Part shown: piece by piece, positions 1 to 5,056 of the stretch
How the letters are laid out: each line of letters starts with the position of its first letter
How positions within the stretch are numbered: the first letter of the stretch is position 1
DNA from: an uncultured Clostridia bacterium
Lineage (GTDB): Bacteria > Bacillota_A > Clostridia > Peptostreptococcales > Anaerovoracaceae
Assembly: GCA_945873875.1 (NCBI GenBank)
Contig: CAMCER010000075.1
Span: 1 to 5,179, forward strand
Length of the DNA: 5,179 nucleotides
Direction: 5' to 3'
The notes under the pieces: model-generated
Database searches by the model: none
The model's input: only the letters and a program-made list of their open reading frames with translations
Told to the model about the DNA's origin: nothing
Made by a program: the position numbers and the translations under genes

Positions 1-384
1 CAGATCCCCAACCCACAGGACGTACTGATAATGTCCGATGTCTATAAAGCGCCGGAGCTTTGTAACTACTACTGCAACAGCGCCTGCGAGATCGGCCGCC
101 AGTACGTGCCGGAGGTGAAGGATTCCGAACTTCCCAGCATCATCCTGGGGCTGCTCAATTCCATCTACGCAGTCGGCGACATCGAAAAAATGCTGGTCCG
201 CATCACCGCCGACAATGTCATCGACGATGATGAGATCCCGGAGCTTGTCCACTCCCAGCACACACTGGAGCAGCTTTCCGTCATGATCGAAGCACTGCAG
301 CTTTGTATCGAGCGGAAGCTCGACAACGGCGAGATCTCAAAAGATATTTACGACAAAGAATGGAAGAAAGTCAGCGATAAATAA
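1..384 (+). CDS. Helix-turn-helix (XRE-family) regulator, C-terminal part; 5' end cut by window edge
   Basis: The frame is open from base 1 (Q-I-P-N-P-Q-D-V-L-I-M-S...) to the TAA at 382-384, giving 127 visible residues. The opening residues match the end of an HTH_3 domain, where 'I..G...P.P.DVL.M...Y' follows the recognition helix. The following LCNYYCNSACEIG segment and the acidic helical tail are, from memory, typical of a clostridial XRE protein family whose DNA-binding domain comes first. The ATG at 31 has AGGA at 17-20 about 10 nt upstream and could be taken as a start. I judge it internal, because the preceding codons continue the family pattern. The role is probably DNA-binding regulation in the cytoplasm, with unknown target genes. 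The tail holds four cysteines (in LCNYYCNSAC and LQLCIE); metal binding is possible but unproven. A bidirectional terminator follows 24 nt after the stop site. Confidence 0.72.
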   Translation, partial: QIPNPQDVLIMSDVYKAPELCNYYCNSACEIGRQYVPEVKDSELPSIILGLLNSIYAVGDIEKMLVRITADNVIDDDEIPELVHSQHTLEQLSVMIEALQLCIERKLDNGEISKDIYDKEWKKVSDK

Positions 385-400
385 CAGTCTTTCGCCAGAC

Positions 401-438
401 AAAAAAAGTCCGGAGAGCACCGTCTCCGGACCTTTTCG
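401..438. terminator. Bidirectional rho-independent terminator
   Basis: There is a perfect 9-bp stem, GTCCGGAGA (408-416) and TCTCCGGAC (423-431), with a 6-nt loop. It is flanked by seven A on the left (401-407) and CTTTTC on the right. It can end the plus-strand regulator gene (U run at 433-436). On the minus strand it gives a seven-U run, acting as a last backstop for the Nudix operon. Confidence 0.85.
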
Positions 439-530
439 TATTTAAAAAAAGCCCGGGAATCTGAATGAACTGAACCCGGACCTTTTCGTATTAAAAAAAG
501 CCCGGGAATCTGAATGAACTGAACCCGGGT
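426..530. repeat. Tandem duplication of a ~50-bp terminator unit
   Basis: Positions 426-475 and 476-524 are identical except that one T of a TTT run (441-443) is missing in the second copy. Each unit runs from CCGGACC through the A-run and CCCGGG arm to CTGAAC. A third, short degenerate start (CCGGGTCTTTTCGT) begins at 525. The pattern indicates a recent slippage or unequal-exchange duplication of a terminator hairpin. Confidence 0.9.
444..487. terminator. Second terminator hairpin (mainly minus strand), left copy of tandem pair
   Basis: The arms GCCCGGG (451-457) and CCCGGA (475-480) enclose a 17-nt loop. Seven A at 444-450 read as seven U on the minus strand, so the hairpin fits termination of the flavodoxin-Nudix transcript. 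One closing base pair is lost relative to the right copy because the right arm ends in A rather than G. Confidence 0.65.
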
Positions 531-536
531 CTTTTC
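493..536. terminator. Terminator directly downstream of the Nudix gene, right copy of tandem pair
   Basis: The arms CCCGGG (501-506) and CCCGGG (524-529) form a 6-bp stem, plus a G-U closure, around a 17-nt loop. On the minus strand this is followed by a seven-U run (493-499), and the plus strand has a weaker CTTTTC. It lies 9 nt past the Nudix stop codon, so it is the first terminator met by the minus-strand transcript. Confidence 0.75.
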
Positions 537-544
537 GTCTTTTA

Positions 545-1048
545 CTATCGTCTTGCTGCCATGAATTTCTTATATGTTCCGTACTGGGCGTTGCCCGGCA
601 TGTCGGGATACATGTATGCTTCCGCTTCTTCGCATGGGATCCAGCGGGCTTCATCCACTTCCACCGAAAGCTTCGGCTCCTGTTTCTTTACTCTCCCGAT
701 GAACCCGTGCATGAGCATGTCGCCGTCCTCAAACCACCAGGTCCCGGAGGATTCCAGGGAGTCCATCTCAAGGCCCACCTCTTCACGCACCTCCCGTGCA
801 GCCGCCTCTTCGGCGTTCTCGCCCGGAAGCATGAATCCGGAGATGAAATTCATGTGCTCATCCGACAGGTACTTCTGCCCGATGAGCAGTATCTCATCAT
901 ATTCATCCACGACCATGGTGATCACGCAGCTGGCGAATGAGTCGAACCAGTATTTTTCGCAGTTTTCACAATACGGCACTAAGCCGTCATCGCCTGCTTC
1001 TTTATCGACAAGTTTCGTCCCGCACTGGGGACAATATCTGTAATGCAT
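545..1048 (-). CDS. Zinc-ribbon Nudix hydrolase, NudC-like
   Basis: This 167-residue protein begins with a zinc ribbon, C6-P-Q-C9 and C27-E-N-C30. A Nudix fold follows with a complete Nudix box at residues 71-93 (G-x5-E-x7-REVREEVGL), so the metal-binding glutamates are intact. Zinc ribbon plus Nudix and the FISGF lead-in resemble NADH pyrophosphatase NudC, which cleaves NAD(H) or NAD caps to nicotinamide mononucleotide and AMP. The SQPWPFPxS signature that defines true NudC is replaced by SSGTWWFEDGDMLM (100-113), and the large N-terminal domain of NudC is absent. The substrate is therefore open; it could be NADH, another dinucleotide or a nucleotide sugar. The start is set by AAGGAGGA at 1052-1059 just upstream. 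It lies 44 nt after the flavodoxin stop, in the same orientation, and probably shares its transcript. It ends at stacked terminators. Confidence 0.88.
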   Translation of the reverse strand: MHYRYCPQCGTKLVDKEAGDDGLVPYCENCEKYWFDSFASCVITMVVDEYDEILLIGQKYLSDEHMNFISGFMLPGENAEEAAAREVREEVGLEMDSLESSGTWWFEDGDMLMHGFIGRVKKQEPKLSVEVDEARWIPCEEAEAYMYPDMPGNAQYGTYKKFMAARR

Positions 1049-1092
1049 CGTTCCTCCTTGAATTCAGACAAATCCTTTCATCACTGCTGCAG

Positions 1093-1569
1093 TTATTTCA
1101 TCGCCTCAAACGCCCATGCTCTCATCTCGTCTTCGCCGGCTGACGGGCTGACTATCCTTGCATCAACGATAGCTGCCGAGCCCACGTAAGGCATCAGTTT
1201 TTTAGCGGTCTTTCCGATGCCGCTTCCGCCGGAAGTGGCAAACACCGCGATCTTTTTCCCCGACAGATCGTATCCCTTCAGGAATGTGTTCACTACGTTA
1301 GGCGCGCACCCGTACCAGATAGGAAAGCCGATGAATATCACATCGTACTGATCCATGTTCTCGACTTTGCCTGCTACCGGAACGTCTTTTTTTCCAAGCA
1401 TCTCACGGTTGCATCTGGCCAGCGGATTGGTCCACCTGATGTCGGCCTTAGTGTACGGCTTCTCAGGTATTATCTCAAAACGGTCAGCGTCGATGGCGCC
1501 GGCCAGAGTTCCTGCGACCCTGGCGGTATTTCCCTCCGCGCTGAAATATGCGACTAATATATTGCTCAT
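1093..1569 (-). CDS. Flavodoxin (Flavodoxin_4-like)
   Basis: This is a 158-residue protein of flavodoxin-fold length. The N-terminal strand ILVAYFS leads into the FMN phosphate loop S10-A-E-G-N-T15. The 60s loop is GFPIWYG (81-87), followed by APNVVNTFL, and the 90s region is ATSGGSG (111-117); both should hold the isoalloxazine ring. The pattern fits the short-chain flavodoxins common in anaerobic Firmicutes (Pfam Flavodoxin_4), which are cytoplasmic FMN electron carriers or FMN-dependent oxidoreductases. The redox partner cannot be told from sequence. The ATG at 1569 is supported by an AAGGAG at 1579-1584, 9 nt upstream. It is the first gene of a probable operon with the Nudix gene, with a candidate promoter at about 1644-1670. 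The Glu in the phosphate loop, where Thr is usual, is a common variant in this subfamily. Confidence 0.88.
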   Translation of the reverse strand: MSNILVAYFSAEGNTARVAGTLAGAIDADRFEIIPEKPYTKADIRWTNPLARCNREMLGKKDVPVAGKVENMDQYDVIFIGFPIWYGCAPNVVNTFLKGYDLSGKKIAVFATSGGSGIGKTAKKLMPYVGSAAIVDARIVSPSAGEDEMRAWAFEAMK

Positions 1570-1638
1570 CCTGCTTTTCTCCTTTTCTTCTATCCGCCGC
1601 GCATTTACTGCTCTGCATTCTGCGCACGTCCAATAATA

Positions 1639-1672
1639 ATGATATCATAGCCCCGGCCTGCGTAGAAAAAAT
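1639..1672 (-). promoter_or_regulatory. Candidate promoter of the flavodoxin-Nudix operon
   Basis: On the minus strand TATGAT (1644-1649) is a good -10 box, overlapped by an alternative TATCAT (1639-1644). Upstream there is only a T-rich TTTTTC/TTTTTT (1665-1671) at 15-16 nt, a poor -35. The AT-rich stretch beyond it could help as an UP element, or an activator may be required. The predicted leader is about 65-70 nt. Confidence 0.4.
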
Positions 1673-1678
1673 GAAATT

Positions 1679-1722
1679 ATGAAAAATCGGATGTTATTTG
1701 CTCTAAAGTCATAATTTTTCAT
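1679..1722. promoter_or_regulatory. Inverted repeat upstream of flavodoxin promoter (possible operator)
   Basis: A perfect 9-bp inverted repeat is formed by ATGAAAAAT (1679-1687) and ATTTTTCAT (1714-1722), 26 nt apart. Overlapping ATTATG (1676-1681) and CATAAT (1710-1715) arms add symmetry. It sits just upstream of the weak -35 of the flavodoxin promoter, where an activator would bind. The AT-richness lowers the weight of the match. Confidence 0.3.
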
Positions 1723-1843
1723 ATCCTTACGTGACCTGACTTATTTGTCAGGGCCAGCCTGCCGGAAATCCGGACAATTCTGATATCTTTTTGCCCTGTT
1801 GGCATTACTTGTTTGTTCCCATATGTGCGCCCAGCGCCTGCTG

Positions 1844-2524
1844 TCATGGCCGGGTGAATCGCACGATGTATGATCCCAATACCTGCCGGCAGGGAATGGC
1901 CGCCGCGTTTTCTGCTGTAAATGCCTGCCTTGCATACTGGCGGCTGGATTCTTCGAAGAATGCGGGTATGGTCTTTCCTCTGCTCACTCCGTGCGCGTCG
2001 CCGTCATTGAATTTCCAGGTGAATTCACAATCGCAGAACTCCTTGTTACTGTCTATCTTTTCTGCCGGGCGGAAGATGAAGCTGCCGTCTGTGTCTCTGA
2101 AAAAGCAGCCGTCGTTATCCTTTTCTGCCGGGCAGCCGCCTTCTATTCCCACACCCTTATAGGCAAGTTCAAAGAACGGCGCTCTGATGGTAACTTTTTC
2201 AGCTTCCCTTTCTGCCGTTATATCATCAGTCCTGCTGCTCCAGTTCGCTATGTTTATCCAGCCTCGTTTACCGTCTCTTTCTGCCGGTGCATTGAATTCT
2301 ATATATACTGTCTGTGATTCGGTTATGCCGGCACTGGTTCTGTCCGTCCCTGGATCGCCAGCAGGAGCATGGCTCCCTGCATCAGTGTCTGAAGAGCCTT
2401 CGCCAGTCCTTATCTCTGTATTGATACGAAGCACAGGACGAAGTGATATGGATCCTTCAGGGAGGATCGCCCTCACCCGGTCCTGCTCTACCGCATATGC
2501 CATTACGAATTGTTCTACTTTCAT
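1844..2524 (-). CDS. Conserved protein of unknown function, translationally coupled to the LRR gene
   Basis: The protein is 226 residues from the ATG at 2524; a GTG at 2533 in the same frame would add three. I prefer the ATG because MKVEQFVMAYAVEQDR resembles how I recall clostridial homologues beginning, but neither start has a good ribosome binding site. No signal peptide or membrane segment is seen, so it is probably cytosolic. Conserved-looking motifs are LPEGSISLRPVLRIN near the start, GIEGGCPAEKDNDGCFF, NKEFCDCEFTW and FTAENAAAIPC. The cysteines in these motifs could bind metal or form a redox site. The opening is faintly like acetoacetate-decarboxylase-fold proteins, which is a weak inference. 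Residues 40-70 form a Gly/Ser/Thr/Asp-rich, low-complexity insert between two predicted strands. It starts 11 nt after the LRR stop codon (2 nt if GTG), so translation is probably re-initiated from that gene. No function is assigned. Confidence 0.75.
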   Translation of the reverse strand: MKVEQFVMAYAVEQDRVRAILPEGSISLRPVLRINTEIRTGEGSSDTDAGSHAPAGDPGTDRTSAGITESQTVYIEFNAPAERDGKRGWINIANWSSRTDDITAEREAEKVTIRAPFFELAYKGVGIEGGCPAEKDNDGCFFRDTDGSFIFRPAEKIDSNKEFCDCEFTWKFNDGDAHGVSRGKTIPAFFEESSRQYARQAFTAENAAAIPCRQVLGSYIVRFTRP

Positions 2525-2535
2525 TTCTGTCACTA

Positions 2536-4671
2536 CTAACGCACTTTCACTTTTACTGTCACGGTCTGAGCCTTTGAGAAGTAGTAATGAGTTCCGGCGG
2601 CGCGGACCTTCACCTTCATAGTGTAAGTCCCCTTTTTCGTCTTTTTCTTTACTTTTACCTTTCCACTCTTCTTGTTTATCGTAAGCTTCTTCGAGCCGGA
2701 GACTTTAGTATATCTCACGGTTCCTTTAGCCTGTTTCACGGTTATGGGCTTCACGGTCCTTGCAGCGGTCTTCAGCCTGCGGGCCCTGACTGTCTTTGCC
2801 GAAGTATTCACAGTCATTGGGTTTTTGCTCTTCACGATATATCTGTACCAGCCCGGGGCTTTGCCTTTGTAGGCTGTCAGGTCTTCAATGTATGGTGAGT
2901 CGGTGGATTCACCCGTCAGTTTTTCGAAGCGCATCCAGCCCTTTTTCTGAAGTGATTCAGGAGCTACAGTCTTGTCCCCCAGGGCTATGTATTTCAGCGA
3001 ATCACAGGCATCGAACACATCCATTCTGTAAGGGTCCTCGTCCTGTGACCATTCAGCCCTGCAGGCTCTGGTATCAAAGGATGAGATGTCCAGTGTCCGC
3101 AGGCTGCGGCATCTGTCAAACATGCTTCCCCACTCAGTGAGGCTGCTGGTCCTGAATGAAGACAGGTCCAGTTCTTTTAAAGATCCGCAGTATTCAAACA
3201 TCTCGACCATGCTCCTGACTTTTGATGCGTCAAAGGACGACACGTTCAGGTCTGTCAGACTGCTGCACTGGCTGAACATGCTTTCCATATCAGTTACAGA
3301 GCTCGTGTCGATATTCGAAAGATCCAGAGCGGTGATATTCTGACAAAGCATGAACATGCCCGACATATCCTTAACCTTCCCGGTCCTGAATCCCGAAATG
3401 TCCAGATGGGAAGCCTCACATTGGCAGAACATGAAGCTCATGTCGGTCACATTTTCCGTATCAAACCCGCTCAGGTCCAGTTCATCAGCCCTGCACCCGC
3501 CGAACATGTATTTCATATTTGTCACGTTTCCGGTATCGAATCCGCTTAAGTCAAGTTCTTTGGCGCCGCATCCGCTGAACATGTCCCTCATGCCCGTCAC
3601 CTGGCTCGTGTCGAACCCTGACAAGTCTACGGTTTCAGCTTTCCTCATATCATAGAACAGGTATTCCATATTCCCGCGGCCGTGGACTGTGCCGGCGAAC
3701 CTTACTCCCTTTATGAAGGGTCTGTATTTATTCCATGGATAGAAATACGTTTCCAGACGATGCCCGTATCCGTCCCATTCCATAGGAGTCCTGCTGTCGC
3801 GGGCTTCGAAGGTCTGCTCTTCACCTTCTTTTCCCAGCACCAGCACGTCATCTTCAGTGATCATCCAGTCGACTCCGTCGCAGACTCCGGAAACTGCCGG
3901 GTCCGGCTCGCTGGCCGCGGCGGTCTCCCTGTCCGCATAAAGAGTGATATTCCGGATCTGCTCTGTCGGAAGAGCATCATATTCTTTTACCTCACTGTCA
4001 TACATGACTGCCGGCAGAGGAATGTTTATTTTGAGCAGCGCAGGCGACCTGATGATCTCAGGCGCTGTGCCGTCAAATACTGAATACTGCTCGCTTTCTA
4101 AGCTGAGCATGTCGAAAGATGAAAGGTCTATCTCCTTCAGACTGCTGCAGCCGGAAAACATGCGATCCATCTTCTCGACTCTTCCCGTACTGAAGGACGA
4201 CATATCCACACTTTCAAGTGCGGAGCAGCCGGAAAACATGCCGCTCATGTCTGTCACACTGCGTGTGTCGAACCCGGAAAGATCAAGGTTTTTCAGAGAT
4301 GAGCACCCTTCAAACATATTCTCCATAGTACTTGTGCCCCATGTCTCAAGCCCCGTCAGATCCGCTGTCTTCATATTTTCCAGGCCCTCGAACGTGCCCC
4401 ACAGATCGCCCAGCACCTTAACGGTCCCAGCAAACCTGACTGATTCGATAGTTCCCCTCACATCATCATCCCGCCAGGGAGAAAAGAAATTCAGCGCGTC
4501 TATCTGCTGAGTCTCCCCCTCTTTTCCGATGATCAGCTGATGGTCTGATGTCACCCGCCAGTCTATACCGAAATACGTACCGCCTGCGATATCATCGTCC
4601 GCATAGGCTGCCGCCGGGATCAACAAAAGCGCTATAAGTATTCCAGCCAAAAATATTATCGTCTTTTTCAT
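2536..4671 (-). CDS. Secreted BspA-like leucine-rich-repeat (DUF285) surface protein
   Basis: This 711-residue protein starts with a signal peptide: KK, a hydrophobic core at residues 5-19 and probable cleavage AYA|DD after residue 24. It then has two copies of the same module. Each begins with a beta-rich cap (about 28-100 and 261-345; shared G-x-DW, GKEGE, PW and VRFAGTV). Each continues with DUF285 repeats of the form LDLSGFDTxxVTDMxxMFxGC. There are about four units at 100-200 and eight or more at 343-563. A final domain (617-711) has 29 Lys/Arg and no Asp/Glu in 95 residues, resembling C-terminal Ig-like domains of clostridial surface proteins. No LPxTG motif or C-terminal membrane helix exists, so attachment is probably non-covalent, or the protein is released. 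BspA relatives bind host matrix or other bacteria; that role is inferred here. The ATG is supported by AGAGGTGA at 4676-4683. Confidence 0.9.
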   Translation of the reverse strand: MKKTIIFLAGILIALLLIPAAAYADDDIAGGTYFGIDWRVTSDHQLIIGKEGETQQIDALNFFSPWRDDDVRGTIESVRFAGTVKVLGDLWGTFEGLENMKTADLTGLETWGTSTMENMFEGCSSLKNLDLSGFDTRSVTDMSGMFSGCSALESVDMSSFSTGRVEKMDRMFSGCSSLKEIDLSSFDMLSLESEQYSVFDGTAPEIIRSPALLKINIPLPAVMYDSEVKEYDALPTEQIRNITLYADRETAAASEPDPAVSGVCDGVDWMITEDDVLVLGKEGEEQTFEARDSRTPMEWDGYGHRLETYFYPWNKYRPFIKGVRFAGTVHGRGNMEYLFYDMRKAETVDLSGFDTSQVTGMRDMFSGCGAKELDLSGFDTGNVTNMKYMFGGCRADELDLSGFDTENVTDMSFMFCQCEASHLDISGFRTGKVKDMSGMFMLCQNITALDLSNIDTSSVTDMESMFSQCSSLTDLNVSSFDASKVRSMVEMFEYCGSLKELDLSSFRTSSLTEWGSMFDRCRSLRTLDISSFDTRACRAEWSQDEDPYRMDVFDACDSLKYIALGDKTVAPESLQKKGWMRFEKLTGESTDSPYIEDLTAYKGKAPGWYRYIVKSKNPMTVNTSAKTVRARRLKTAARTVKPITVKQAKGTVRYTKVSGSKKLTINKKSGKVKVKKKTKKGTYTMKVKVRAAGTHYYFSKAQTVTVKVKVR
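2987..3645 (-). repeat. DUF285 repeat array 2 (residues ~343-562)
   Basis: The LD(L/I) anchor of each unit falls at residues 349, 374, 399, 424, 450, 476, 502 and 528. The spacing is 25, 25, 25, 26, 26, 26, 26. The three 25-residue steps lack one residue after MFxxC, which suggests these adjacent units were copied together. Each unit carries the MFxxC cysteine. Confidence 0.85.
4072..4374 (-). repeat. DUF285 repeat array 1 (residues ~100-200)
   Basis: Anchors at residues 104, 130, 156 and 182 give a constant 26-residue period. The first unit (LTGLETWGTSTMENMF) and the last (LSSFDMLSLESEQYSVF) are degenerate and act as caps. The array is half the length of array 2 in the same protein. Confidence 0.85.
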
Positions 4672-4746
4672 GTCGTCACCTCTGGTCTCTTATTTCGTCC
4701 GGTCTCTTTATTCTGGTCTTTTCTCCGGTCTTTGTCCGCTGACCGG
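4672..4746 (-). promoter_or_regulatory. Leader of the LRR operon with 5' hairpin and four AGACCRG repeats
   Basis: On the minus strand AGACCGG and AGACCAG alternate at 4731-4725, 4719-4713, 4705-4699 and 4688-4682, spaced 12, 14 and 17 nt. The first copy pairs with CCGGTC (4741-4746) in a 6-bp hairpin with a 10-nt loop, a few bases from the predicted 5' end. The last copy abuts the ribosome binding site AGAGGTGA. The CCGGUC arm could in principle pair with any GACCGG or GACCAG copy, giving alternative structures. No known riboswitch class is recognised. Confidence 0.45.
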
Positions 4747-4755
4747 CCGATTGTA

Positions 4756-4764
4756 ATTATATCA
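4756..4764 (-). promoter_or_regulatory. Extended -10 promoter of the LRR operon
   Basis: The minus strand reads TGATATAAT, a consensus TATAAT (4756-4761) preceded by the extended -10 TGn. There is no recognisable -35 at 17 nt upstream (GCCTCG), which is usual for extended -10 promoters. The predicted start site is near 4748-4751, giving a leader of about 80 nt. Confidence 0.6.
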
Positions 4765-4834
4765 CAAACCAGGCAGCACGAGGCGGCGATTTCAGACTTC
4801 TTTACAGGCGCTGCAGATGCATTGCAGAAAGATG

Positions 4835-4866
4835 CAAAAGACGGCAGGATCATTCTGCCGCCTTGA
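4835..4866 (-). terminator. Rho-independent terminator of the 42-codon gene
   Basis: On the minus strand CGGCAG (4860-4855) and CTGCCG (4847-4842) pair around a 7-nt loop. G-U, G-C and A-U pairs extend the stem outward into TCTTTTGC. The stop codon TGA (4852-4850) lies in the loop, so the hairpin closes the small gene and insulates it from the LRR promoter downstream. Confidence 0.75.
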
Positions 4867-4978
4867 AGTTATATACTGGCTTTATATGATCTGTGATCTC
4901 TGCCGTCGGACCGATCTGTTCAATGATCTCCCAGGCCCTTATTTTGTTGAAATTCTTGATCAGCTCACTATAAGCCAT
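4850..4978 (-). CDS. 42-residue ORF, possible truncated remnant of a WYL-domain regulator
   Basis: The minus strand encodes 42 residues, beginning MAYSELIKNFNKIRAW and ending VYNFKAAE, then TGA. AAAGGA at 4987-4992 lies 8 nt before the ATG, a good ribosome binding site. A terminator hairpin overlaps the stop codon, so the unit looks expressible. The first ~14 residues match, from memory, the N-terminus of WYL-domain proteins in Lachnospiraceae, which continue for a few hundred residues (IRDYMREFYVYGFKSR...). Here the match stops after IR. That suggests an internal deletion that joined the start of such a gene to unrelated sequence or to its distal end. It could instead be a genuine small protein. 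No transmembrane segment or signal peptide is present. It lies downstream of, and in the same direction as, an antitoxin-like gene, 78 nt apart. Confidence 0.5.
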   Translation of the reverse strand: MAYSELIKNFNKIRAWEIIEQIGPTAEITDHIKPVYNFKAAE

Positions 4979-5001
4979 ATTTCCTATCCTTTGTTATCAG
5001 C

Positions 5002-5020
5002 CTCCCGGCACCGACGGGAG
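5002..5020. other. Short hairpin between antitoxin-like gene and 42-codon ORF
   Basis: CTCCCG (5002-5007) and CGGGAG (5015-5020) form a perfect 6-bp stem with a 7-nt loop. No U run follows on either strand, so it is not a standard terminator. It lies about 10 nt upstream of the small ORF's ribosome binding site and could be a leader structure or an mRNA-processing site. Confidence 0.4.
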
Positions 5021-5056
5021 AGCCTGTATATTTTTCCGCCGGATACTACTCAGAGC

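Noticed and set aside
31..384. Complete 117-residue gene starting at ATG 31
   Set aside because: The frame stays open to the window edge and the upstream codons (NPQDVLIM) read as the end of an HTH domain. A C-terminal fragment is the better explanation.
442..654. Minus-strand 70-codon ORF over the terminators
   Set aside because: It runs through the tandem terminator hairpins and overlaps the Nudix 3' end in another frame. Its length comes from the repeat.
561..1043. Plus-strand 160-codon ORF
   Set aside because: It is the antisense shadow of the Nudix gene, which has a full catalytic motif and ribosome binding site.
1735..1752. Hairpin CCTGAC-TTATTT-GTCAGG as terminator of the LRR operon
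   Set aside because: The 6-bp stem is real, but no U run follows on the minus strand and it lies about 90 nt past the stop codon. It was not called a terminator, so the end of this operon remains unassigned.
1741..1935. Minus-strand 64-codon ORF overlapping the end of the unknown-function gene
   Set aside because: It is out of frame with the 226-residue protein, which ends naturally (GSYIVRFTRP). It has no start signal, so a frameshifted extension is not needed.
2536..4671. CRISPR-like repeats within the LRR gene
   Set aside because: The periodicity is 75-78 nt, divergent at base level, in frame, and explained by protein repeats.
4668..4853. Minus-strand 61-codon ORF with ATGA overlap to the LRR start
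   Set aside because: It starts within the terminator stem of the 42-codon gene and spans the extended -10 promoter and the leader repeats. Composition is not protein-like and no ribosome binding site is seen.
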